Positions 21,212 through 33,200 of a stretch of 64,000 nt of DNA are shown piece after piece. Source of the DNA: Meandrina meandrites (lineage: Eukaryota > Cnidaria > Anthozoa > Scleractinia > Meandrinidae). Location of the stretch: positions 18,533,937 to 18,597,936 of the forward strand of contig OY855905.1 of NCBI GenBank assembly GCA_963693305.1, in the 5' to 3' direction. Both the position numbers and the translations under genes were made by a program. The notes under the pieces were generated by a model. The model was not told the origin of the DNA and did not search any database. It was given only the letters and a program-made list of their open reading frames with translations. Every line of letters starts with the position of its first letter. The stretch's first letter is position 1.

Positions 21212-24200
21212 ATGTCGTCCACTGAGGTTGGAAACGGCGTTAAAATAACTGAAGGAAAAGCAGAAATCTTGTTTCCTGATTCCAATTCTGTCTTCTACAA
21301 TCCCGTTCAAGAATTTAACAGAGACTTAAGCACAGCAGTGATAAAGCTATTTTCCCTGGAACTTTTGCGTGACAGGAGAAAAACTAAATCAAAGAAAAAC
21401 TCTGCTGAGGAGGATGGAGTGAAAAGAGATTGCAACGATCATATTGAAAAGAATTCAAATCACGAAGGTGGAAGCAAGGGTTTAGATACAGGAACACCGA
21501 TTGAACAAAATGAAGGTAAGTAGGCTTAACTTCAGAATACCTTACCACTTAATGTGCATCTTGAAATGTTGCTCCCGCAGTAGTCATAGTTAACATAACA
21601 ACTATGTACCAAGCCTACATGTACATGTATGAACAACTAGATTATGTGAAAGGAAACCAGCTTACATCACAGGGAAATTAACATGGTCATAATTTGCAAG
21701 AGAGTCAAAACATGCACATTCTTAAATAAGAAATGATAGGAAGGACAGAATTTGCTTGTAAAGAAAATTATGTCATCATTGTTCGACTTTGGGAGTGCAG
21801 GACTGCAGGAGCAGTGTGGAAATTAACAAACTTGATGACATTTATACTATTAAAACCAAGTCAGCAATGGCCAGAAGCCTTGGCAATATATGGGTGGCTC
21901 CAGCAGGAAAAATATACTGGTTGAACATGCATATACTCTGCCTCATTCTCACCTCCCTGGCGCTAATATACCCAAGTTCCCATTCCCTCTTTTCCCCTCA
22001 ACCTCATTCCCAGGCCCTCTCTCCTTTTCCTCCCTTGTTGTCGAGGAGAGAGACCCTGGATGAGGCTGGTCATGTGGCACCCAGAATCTAGGTACTCCTC
22101 AATTTCTGCATCAAGGGAGGGTGGCAGAGTGTTTTGTCTGTTGCTGTGACAGATCTGGCTCATTTCAAATCCTCAGGCAAGCAAAGTAAAACTACCTGAG
22201 TGCTTTAGTTGGTTTTGAAGTCACATTTGCTGATGAAGAATGCTACATTATATTTGGCGTCCCTAAGAATATAATACCTTTGTTTACATAAAATTCAGTA
22301 GCAGAATAGAGCACAAATGTTTCAATGGTTACTACATGCAAAGCATCATGTGCCGAATTGAACTGAAACCAGTGGATCAGTCTCTTAAGGTGGCTTACTA
22401 CAGTTTTTGAGGCAAGAGCGCGCACTACGATTCGGCTGCCTGACGAATATTGCTTGCGCTCGCAAAGCTTTCGTGAGCAACACTAAAGGAAAGGAAAACA
22501 AGTTTGAGCCCTTTATTCGAAAGTTAACAGTTTCAGAAAGTTTCGGAAGGTTTTAGACATGTCATAGGACGAAAACAATGCTACAGATAGGTTGATAAAC
22601 AACCAACAGGAGTTCTAATTCGCTTTTTTCATCGCTCATAACGTGTGGCGTCATACGAGTGCGCGCTCAGATAATAGGGCATGTGCAATTCGATTCTTGT
22701 CAGAGGTCGTAAAAACCTGACTTCGGCTCAAAATATCTCAAAAACCTACCGTATGATCCATAATGAAATTTTCGCAATTAATTTTTTTGGGTGAATTGCG
22801 AGCTATTTTTAAAATAGGCAAAAACCCACATTTTCCTATTCTGCCAAAAATCTGTCTTACAGATTTTTATTTTGCATGAATGTTTTATCTGATCCAATTT
22901 CTAATTTCTGAATTTTTGAGGTAGGGTCGTACGGACAGATTTTTGGCTGTTTATTAGCATTTGTATTGCTCAAATGTCGCATATATTGGTTGTAGGATGC
23001 AACAAACAATAATAAGTGAAAGTTAAAACCTTTCTGGACATTTTATTAAAGAGTTAAAAGCTGGGCTCATTAAAGGAACACGGTCAGCTGGTGCACATGC
23101 ACATTAGATACCATTTCATAACTAATTTGCATATCACACTTCATCACAAGACGCGCGAGCGAAGAACGGAAACTGAAAAGCGCATCAACAAACCTTGTTG
23201 AATTGAAGTATTTGCGAATCAAAGTAGTGGTTATATACATGTTAAATTAGTAGGATACTGATTTTATTGAAACCATGGAGAATTTACCGATGGACTTGTA
23301 CAGGGAAAGGTTAGTGTCAACGAATGCCTCTGAAGTCGAAGAAATATCAGTAGAGGTGAGAAACACAAGTGATTGTGGTCATTTCTGCTTTCGATCGGAT
23401 ATTTTGCTTTTATAATTTCGTTTTACAACTTTCACTCTTTCTGTGAGTTGGCATGTTGTTTGTGCGAATCTCAGGATCTTTTTTCTAGCGCCGTACGATG
23501 CATCAAAGTATGTTGCGTTACGTTGGCATAATTGTTTGTATTTCTCCATGCCACCTTTTTCGTGTAGTTGAAATTATTCAAATTAAAATGCAGGCATTGA
23601 AATTTGACTCAGTTGTAATGTGAAATTGAACAGGTAGGTCATCATTCCTAATGATATTGAAGAATTAAAGTAGAGCTTATAACGTTATTTGTTGTGTTGT
23701 TGTATTCGTTTGTGCTCCAAATCGAGCAGCCTGATGACGCCAAGTTTGAATCATTTACAAACTGCACGGACCTTTTGCCAGGTCGAGAAACGCGATTTTG
23801 CAAACATATATAATGGTGATTTGCTGTCCAATGTTTTTGGTTAATTTCTGTCAATATTTTGGTCAACGCAGGGGATTCTTTCCGCCCGGCGCTTTCACGC
23901 TTCCCACCTCTTCTTTTCATGTTCTTTTGGAGACGCGATCCATACTGTTTTTAACCAATTATGATAAAGTAATAGCATAGGATGACCAAAAGGACACTCA
24001 GAAACAGGTTTTCAGTAAAGGATGGAAAATCAAGTAAGACACTGGGAAGATTGAAGCGGATTTTGAGATGTACTCGAAGCGTATTTTTGATTTCGGGTTG
24101 AGGTGGAATTTTTTCAAAGTGAGAAAACTAAGGTCCAGGTCAGCGCGGCAACAAAGCTGACCATGTCCCTTTAACCCCCTCAAACCTGTGTAAGCGACCT

Positions 24201-27200
24201 TAAATTTACATATTCAGGGGTATAATTTATTTTCTTCTTTATACTGTATTTTGGATGTTAAACAATGTAATGTTACTGTCACATGGTTGATTAGCCACAA
24301 CATTGCAAAATAATTAACAGTTTTGTAGCCGAGTTTTGTTGACATTACTTATATTTCATCGCCATTAGACACAGATGTTGCATGTTTTGTTTTGCACAGT
24401 CAAAAATTTTTACAAAATGGCAAATAAACTTCAATTTATTCAGCGAACAATGTGCATAAGGTTCAGGCACCATGAAACATCAAAACAGTTTTACTTCTCA
24501 GTTAAATCAAACGACTCAAATTCTAATCTGAGATTACGTTTTGCCACAGGCAGTCACATGACCAGCCTCATCCAGGGTCTCTCTCCTTGACAACAAGGAA
24601 GGAAAAGGAGAGAGGACCTGGGAATGAAGTTGTTTCCCCATCCCCCTCTGTGAGGTGAAGGCATACAACTAAAGGGCTTGGGTTTCAGTAAAGTATAAAC
24701 AGGTTAGCATTACCGGTAAGTTGCTATTAACTTTCATAATTTATCTTCTTTTTATGCAACTCACTAGAGCAAACAACTAGTAGTGGAATCACTATTCTTG
24801 AAGGTTTGGCAGCATCTGGCCTCCGATCTGTGAGATATGCATTGGAAATTACAGGTGTAAAGAGTATTACTGCTAATGACATCAGTGATGATGCTTACAA
24901 AATGATGCAGAAAAATATTGAGCATAATAATGTCCGGCATATTGTGAAGCCAAGCAAAGAAGATGCTGGGTGAGTTATTGTGAATACCGTAAAAACTCAT
25001 GTATAAGCCACACTCGTAGATAAGCCGCAGCCCCAAATTTCAAGCACGGTTTTAAGAAAAAATAAATTTACTGGTATAAAAATTCCCAGTTGATTGTGAA
25101 AAATGCTGGATCCCAGTTTTCACATCAAATTTTGCACGAAGAACAGACATGTACGTAGTCGTTGTGTTCGTGAAATTGCTTGTAGCTTAGTAACCAGGCA
25201 CTCGTTCAGACACTGGAACTAGTATCTAGGATGCAGATGTGAGCGATTTATGTGGACCCGCACCACCGCATCCTGTCAGATGCCCTTTCTGCATGCAATG
25301 GTCTTGTAGGTAGCCGCACCCACGATTTTGGGCCAAAAGTTTCGGCAAAAAAGTGTGGCTTATACACAAGTTTTTATGGTAAATAATGAGTGCAAGAGAC
25401 AACTTAACTCATTGTATGATCTCACGGGTTAACCACCTACATGTATAATAAATTATTGATAATACAGCAGGGCCTTAATAATGTTTAGGCACTACCTTAT
25501 TCTAAATGGTTTCTCCACAGGTAGCCTAAGTTCGATATATGAGTATCTGTTGTATGTTATAATTACACATTGCTCAAAATATAAGGATTTGTATGAGGAC
25601 AATGGTTGTATTTAAATACCTGAAAAAATCAATGAGTTTGGAATAAAAAACCATCTTACCTTGCAGTAGTAAAGGGCGGCGGTTTGGGTAGTAGCCAATC
25701 AGAAGCCAGGATTTTTGGAATGAACCAATCAGAAAGTCGGATTTGGGTCACCTGACCTTGAGCATATGCAATGAGATACCGGAAATGCGTCACAATAGGA
25801 AAAACAATAGTAATTGAGCAGGCTAGACCGCGAACTACTTTTGACGTCATGAGTTGCTACTACCTTTGTCACGCATTACAAAAACAGTCACACAAATAAA
25901 TTTTCAACAACTCTATAATCTCAAAAAAATCCTAATTGTACAAGTTGACACGTATGTTGTACACTATTTACAAGCAAGGTGTGTGTGTGCATCGAGGGAA
26001 TGTGCGTATGCACAGAAGTGGGAGGGACTTATTTACAGTTCGCACAAGAGTTCGACGTTCATGTCGTCCTGTTCGTCCCAGGCCACATTCAGCTCTCGTA
26101 ACATTTCCTCCTCTTCCTCATCGTAGTGTAGGTATCCGCAAGGATACGAAAAGTAATTATTCGGGTCCACAGCTCGTTTGTCAAAGACCAACTTGTAGCG
26201 CTTGATTTCGGTTACTGTTTCTAATTGTTTGGTGTTGACATCACGTGTGATCTTGTGAGGGTTGAAGACTGGAATCTCTCGTGGTTCTTTTAGTGGGTCA
26301 GAAACTTCACGGATGACGTTTTCTTTGAGGAGTTCAAAGTTAAGTTGTTCTCGTCCTCACGTATTTAGGGAGAAACCGCGGACCTTGGGGATTACAAGTC
26401 ACACAGGATTTCCAAAATCTCTTCATCTTCAGGATCCAAACGATAGTAGCCGTAGGGGTAGGTTCAATTATCCATGACATTTATTTTATCAATGCGTATG
26501 AAACTCATTAACATTTTTCTTGAGTAAAGCGCACATTACCAACTAGAAACAATTATTAAACCAAAGCAAAACGCGAGCAACACAGCAAGCCAGCCATGCG
26601 ACGCAACCTATTGACAGAATAACAATTACGTTGACAGTTTAATAGAATGATCGCTGGGAACTGGGTTTGTGTTCCCTAGCACTTTCTCGAACTCTTGGTC
26701 CCAGGTCCCATCTGCTGATAACCCACAGAGTGTGGTGCCATTCTGTCCTGTTTCTGCTTCTTTCTTTTTAATGCAAAGTCTTTGATTAATCCGTTCCTTG
26801 TTCATTGCGTAATAGCGTCTCTAATATGCATTGATCCGTTCCCTGTTGTTTTTATAATATTTTCGTCGGTAACTGTTGACGCGCTCCTTGTTCTTTTGAC
26901 GATATGCTCTCTGGGTCCTTTTGATTTGTTCGTGCTTTGCTTTAAGACGGGCTTTGATGATTTTGGCATTTTCTGTACGCCATCGTTTTTGCCGGGCCAG
27001 GATTCGCTCTCTGTTCTCTGTGTAATATCTCTTATGATAGGCGCTCTTGCTCACAGACTTCTGGTCACCCTTTGGTGATTGATTGGAGTAATTCATCTTG
27101 TGTGGCGTCATAGAAATAATGAGTAAAACCCCTACAATCGCACTGTTTTAAAAGAGTCAGTGTTATTGTCTAATTGAGGGAATCCTACTGAGGCCGCTTC

Positions 27201-30200
27201 CATTTCTTCTTCTTCGTCATCGTCGTCATCATCCAACTCGTCGGGGAGTAATTGCTTTCTCATTACTTGGTTTAACAGGAATTTCCGTTTAGCCACTGCC
27301 AACTCGGCCGCTTCGTCAAAGTCCATCTCCTCTTCGTCAATAAAGCGCTGAAGAGTTTTCATGACTTTACGATGAAGTGCATCGCGTTTGATACGGTGGG
27401 TCCATTTTAACCGCTGTAAATAGGTCCTCCGTAGCCTTCTTCTACTAAGAGGTAATAGGGCATTAAAAGCGGCCTTCTCGGCATAGTCTTGGGTTTTACC
27501 CTTATCGAGGAACCGTTTGACTTCCTCCATGTACGATTCTTTGAAATCTTCCCCCACTTGTTTACGTAACGGATCCCACGGATCAAAGTCTGGTTCATCA
27601 TCGTCCGTTTCTCCTTCCTCTTCGGAGCTGCTACTATTCTCCTCCTCCTCTTCAGGCTCCTCTTCGAGCTCCTCCTCCACGTTTTCTTCATTGCTTCCAC
27701 CTTCCTCCTCGGTGTCAAAGATATCTGGTGAGCGGTCACTCATGGTCTTTTTCTTCACGTCAACGTTTCACCCAAGACAGCGTGCTTCAAATGAGCTGCA
27801 GTCGTTAGAGGTGATTTTTAATATACAATTAGTTCAAACATCCTCTCTCTTTCTTCGATACCAGCATGGGTATCCTTCGTACGTCAAGAGGTGACTAAAC
27901 ACCCTTCTCCTGTCATCACTGGCAGGATGCAGATCCAAAGCCAAGTATCCGAATGGTCGTTCCGCCACTTTTTGGTACACCGTCATTATGTCTGGCCAGT
28001 AGATGGGAAAAGCTTGGAGGAGTAAATTCTTCATGGCTAGTTGGTCGCGAGGATTCTTGAAGGCTATGATGTAGTGAGCGTTCCTGGAAATAGTCTTGGC
28101 GTATTTACCGGGTGGGAACATGTCTTGACACAAAAACATGACGGTGATATTTTGATGATGAGAGCGTTTGGTGAACAAATCCAGCAACTCCTTGTCTTCA
28201 CTTCCCTCTGTCATGAGATCGTCCACCACAAGAAGGCCGCCGTTCGGAAACCACTTTTGCAATTGGGAGGTCGTAGGAACCCCTTCGTGAAAGTGTATTC
28301 CATGCCTTTTCATGTCCACGAAACCATCTTGCCAGGCCCCGTAGCAATAATGAATGGTCTCGGGGGGTTCACGGAACAACTCGTCTGAGTGATCCAATAG
28401 TAACGACTCTGTAAAACAAGACTTGCCACAGCCTGAGGGACCCACGACCAGAATACTAGAGGGTGTCTTGAACCGAAACGCTTCACCTGTTTCTATTCCT
28501 GTTGGGTTTCCATTTGACGTTTCAGTGGGAAATATTTTCTTCGGGGGAACCTCAAATCGCATTTGACATCTATATTTCTCGTGACGGCTTCTACTGTCTG
28601 CACGAGTAAATAGTCTTTGACAATAACGACACCAAAGGGACATGATTCTATTACTGACTCCTTCCTCCTCCTAATGAAAGTGAATTAAATCAAATAGCGC
28701 ATTATTTTTAATACTTGACTGGTGAAATTTGGTGGTTATTTGGTGGTTATCGGTGTTTATTGGTGGTTGTTGGTGGGTATTGGTGGTTATCGGTGGTTAT
28801 TTGGTGTTCATTGGTGGTTATTGCTGGTTATCGGTGGTTATTTGGTGGGTATCGGTGGGTATTGGTGGTTATTGCTGGTTGTTGGTGGGTATTGGTGGTT
28901 ATCTGGTGGTTATCGGTGGTTATTTGGTGGGTATTGGTGGTTTTGGTGGGTCGGAGTTTTTTGGTGTATATCGGTGTTTATTGGTGGTTATCGGTGGTTA
29001 TTTGGTGGGTATTGGTGGTTATCGGTGGTTATTTGGTGTTCATTGGTGGTTATTGCTGGTTATCGGTGGTTATTTGGTGGGTATCGGTGGGTATTGGTGG
29101 TTATTGCTGGTTGTTGGTGGGTATTGGTGGTTATCTGGTGGTTATCGGTGGTTATTTGGTGGGTATTGGTGGTTTTGGTGGGTCGGAGTTTTTTGGTGTA
29201 TATCGGTGTTTATTGGTGGTTATCGGTGGTTATTTGGTGGGTATTGGTGGTATTTGGTGGGTATCGGTGTTTATTGGTGGTTGTTGGTGGGTATTGGCGA
29301 CCATTGGTGGGTATTTGGTGGTTATCGGTGGTTGTTTGGTGGGGATCGGTGGTATTTGGTGTTTTTTTTGGTGGGTATTATTTGGTGGGTATCAGTCATC
29401 TGTGGTATTTGGTGATTATTGGTGGTTATCGGTGTTTATTGGTGGTTGTTGGTGGGTATCGGCGTTTATTGGTGGTTATCGGTGGTTATTGGTGGTATTG
29501 GTGGTTATTTGGTGGTTATTGGTGGTTATTGGTGGTTATTTGGTGGGTATCGGTGGTTATCGGTGTTTATTGGTGGTATTGGTGGTTATTTGGTGGGTAT
29601 CGGTGGTATTTGGTGTTTTTTTTGGCGAACTAAAGTATGGTTCTTTTGTCAATAAGGTGTGAAAAAATTATAAACTCGTTTTACCTCATGGTTTTCCGTG
29701 TGCACAAGCAGTCACGTAAACGCCAATTCAATAAAAACGAAGGGAGAAAGTAAATTTCATCGGTTAGTGGAAACTGAGAACGCAAGTTATTCGATTCTCT
29801 AAGGTTGTCTTTACACAGTCAGGTCATGTTAACATGTACAATAACTTAATTATTATACGATCGGTTTGATTCACTCGAAAAATAACTACCACAAGAAAAA
29901 AATATACTTTTGCAAAGAGATAAATTGAGTTATTCGATTCAATTAAAAATAACTTACCTTGCTTCAAGATACTTTTATTCCTCATCTGACAAAAAGCCCA
30001 GTCTTCGCTGTGTGAATCTTTGATGCAAGCATAAAAATACAATCAACTCAGTTCGAAATTGCGCGAAATCAAAGTAAGAATTAGTTGCAGCCAACTAATT
30101 AGGAATAACTTACCTTGCTATAAAATGTTCTCGTTCCTTCTCTGTTGCAAAGCCCAGTCTTTTCTGTTAGAATTCGTCTTCCTTTGATGCAAGCATAAAA

Positions 30201-33200
30201 AATACAATCAACTCAGTTCAAAATTGCGCGAAATCAAAGTTAGAAGTAGTTGCGTACGGAACTGATAATTCGAGTTCGTACGTCGATTCCACTGGACGTA
30301 TAAAACTAAGTTCGAAAGCGCGCGAATGTGCGAGACTGAGCAACTTAGCCCTCGCTTTAAAATTTCATCGTAAAACAATCTCTTAGCCGCGGCAATTTTG
30401 TTTGTCTTTCAAATTGATACCAGTTCTCTTTGAAGGCTGCCCAGATTTCTGTCTCTGATTGCTTTTTTGCCACTATCTTTCTCGAAGTGAAGCGAAATAC
30501 GCGGGAAAGAAATACGTACCTTTCAAACGCTGGATCGCTTTGATCAATTCTTTTTGAAGCATGTGAATCCAATTGTACCCGGGTTCTGCCTTTTATACAC
30601 GCGCCTGTGTCACCGAAGATAATAGTTTCTCTGGCAATAATTGCGTACTAATTAAAACCAGTGCAAAAGTTGAAACTTTCTGAAATGCTTTGACGCATGA
30701 AGTCAGCAAACCTATTGAACTTAAAGGCAAACGATGGCTTAAATCAGAAACCTATTGAAATGCACGGTTGGTTAGTAAGCAGAATATTTCAAAAGCAAAT
30801 TACTGCTGTCAAATAATCCGGTGATTGAATGACATTTAAAAAACAGCCCCCACCGAAGACGCCTTTGTTATAAGCTGCTGCTGGCTCAACACTACAGGTA
30901 GTAGCGAATCATAGAACTGTTAGCCACGTTAATTAAAATTCTTTTTATACAAAACGCGTGCCCTTTTGTTTGAAGTCAGACCACTTCTTAAACAAGCATG
31001 TAAACAGACGGTCGACAAGTAAACCGAAGCTAATTACTTCTGCCAAATAATACGGTGATTGAATTACATTAAAAAACATACCCCACCGAGGACGCCTTTG
31101 TTATAAGCTGTTGGTGGCTTTTCAACATGTAATTATCACTTCGAGGCGGCAGCGAATCAGAGAGCTGTTAATGAAATAAAAACGCGTGCCTATTTGTTAA
31201 TGCGATTTGAAAGTCGACAAGTAAACAGAAGCTAATTACTTCTGCCAAATAATCCGGCGATTGAATGACATTTAGAAAACAGCTCCCACCGAAGACGCCT
31301 TTGTTATAAGCTGTTGGTGGCTTTTCAACATGTAATTATCACTTTTTGTCTCCAGCGAACAGGGGAGCTGTTAATGAAATAAAAACGCGTGCCTATTTGT
31401 TAATGCGATTTGAAAGTTGACAAGTAAACAGAAGCTAATTACTCCTGCTAAATAATCCGGTGATTGAATGACATTAAAAAATACACCCCACCGAAAAGTA
31501 CTTTGTTATAAGCTGCTGGTGGCTTTTCAACATGTAATTATCACTTCGAGGCGGCAGCGACAAGTAAACAGAAACTAATTACTTTTACCAAGATTATCCG
31601 ATGATTGAATTACGCGATATTTATTGTTTACTGACGTGTGCCATTTTTTATAAGGCCACCTCATTAACATGCATGTAAACACCAGAGAAAAATATTGAGC
31701 AATTGTTTGGTCACTTACGGCACTATCTTTAGCGTTTGAAATCTGACAGATGCAGATTGTCACATTTCCGGCAACGTTTAGTTTACTTTACACTCTGCAA
31801 TTACACGATATGATGTAAGTCAATTCTTTTTAAGACAACTGTTCGTGTGCTCAACGCTTTGTTTATTGAAAGTTTGTAAGTAACGTGTTCTTCGTTATAA
31901 AGACGTAGTGAAGCGTTCTGCTTTGGTTAAATAATTGCATTTCCCATGTTCTACTCAAGAAAAATGTTTATGAGCTTCATACGCATTGATAAATAAATGT
32001 TTGAACAAATGTCTTGGTGTGTAGTTACTTTACCTTTCTATCGACCCTGCCTCATTCTTCACCTACCCCTACGGCTACTATCGTTTGGATCCTGAAGATG
32101 AAGAGATTTTGGAAATCCTGTGCGACTTGTAATCCCCAAGGTCCGCGGTTTCTCCCTAAATACGCGAGGACGAGAACAACTTAACTTTGAACTCCTCAAA
32201 GAAAACGTCATCCGTGAAGTTTCTGACCCACTAAAAGAACCACGAGAGATTCCAGTCTTCAACCCTCACAAGATCACACGTGATGTCAACACCAAACAAT
32301 TAGAAACAGTAACCGAAATCAAGCGCTACAAGTTGGTCTTTGACAAACGAGCTGTGGACCCGAATAATTACTTTTCGTATCCTTGCGGATACCTACACTA
32401 CGATGAGGAAGAGGAGGAAATGTTACGAGAGCTGAATGTGGCCTGGGACGAACAGGACGACATGAACGTCGAACTCTTGTGCGAACTGTAAATAAGTCCC
32501 TCCCACTTCTGTGCATACGCACATTCCCTCGATGCACACACACACCTTGCTTGTAAATAGTGTACAACATACGTGTCAACTTGTACAATTAGGATTTTTT
32601 TGAGATTATAGAGTTGTTGAAAATTTATTTGTGTGACTGTTTTTGTAATGCGTGACAAAGGTAGTAGCAACTCATGACGTCAAAAGTAGTTCGCGGTCTA
32701 GCCTGCTCAATTACTATTGTTTTTCCTATTGTGACGCATTTCCGGTATCTCATTGCATATGCTCAAGTTCAGGTGACCCAAATCCGACTTTCTGATTGGT
32801 TCATTCCAAAAATCCTGGCTTCTGAGTGGCTACTACCCAAACTGCCGCCCTTTTCTACTCCTTGCATTGATCATTTGTCTTTATGTTTCCAGTGAGGGTT
32901 CTAGGTCGATTTGCTGCCATTTAGGCAGTTTTTAGTTCCTTTTATTCTTTCCCAACGTTTGGCACTGACACGAAGCATAGCAAAGTTCTATAACCAATTC
33001 TTGGGATACTTGTCAACACAACAGATAAAATGCAAGGCCGTCAGTTCAACAATTTGCCAATGTTACTGTTATATTAAACCTCACCCATATGATCAACCAA
33101 TCAGGACATCTTTCACACATTCTGGCAAATATCAAATGGCCTTGAAAACACTTTTTTTCAATGGTAGCACACAGATGCCCCTTTCTGGTTTGGTTTTCTT

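Larger units (their letters stand above)
25665..32859. mobile_element. Polinton/Maverick-derived element, 7.2 kb, with long TIRs
   Basis: The element starts AGTAGTAAAGGG and ends CCCTTTTCTACT, flanked by exact CCTTGC duplications at 25659-25664 and 32860-32865. A 6-bp duplication, AG...CT ends and TIRs of several hundred bases are Polinton hallmarks. Content from left: left TIR (to about 26526), basic protein, acidic protein, packaging-type ATPase (all - strand), GT-rich minisatellite (28720-29630), a duplicated module (29930-30260), a tandem array (30790-31610), right TIR (from about 31952). Each TIR carries a 3' fragment of the protein-primed DNA polymerase gene. No integrase, capsid or protease was seen, and 7.2 kb is about half of a usual autonomous element (15-20 kb). 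It lies in TRMT1 intron 2. Confidence 0.88.
31952..32859. repeat. Right terminal inverted repeat of the Polinton element
   Basis: This is the longer and less damaged of the two repeats. It contains two polymerase-tail fragments (32043-32132 and 32102-32491), then about 370 bp of apparently non-coding terminal DNA with 'ttctgattggttcattcc', and ends CTACT next to the CCTTGC duplication. Confidence 0.88.

Noticed and set aside
27517..28388. + strand ORFs opposite the Polinton genes (125 and 115 codons)
   Set aside because: They are antisense shadows of the acidic protein and ATPase genes; the Ser-run is the complement of Glu/Asp codons.
28715..29662. Long ORFs of 228-315 codons rich in Trp, Gly, Val and Tyr
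   Set aside because: All three frames of the same GT-rich minisatellite are open, which is a by-product of the repeat composition and not evidence for a protein.
30790..31610. CRISPR-like array
   Set aside because: The units are about 200-bp near-identical tandem repeats without short repeats separated by unique spacers, and the setting is an animal intron.
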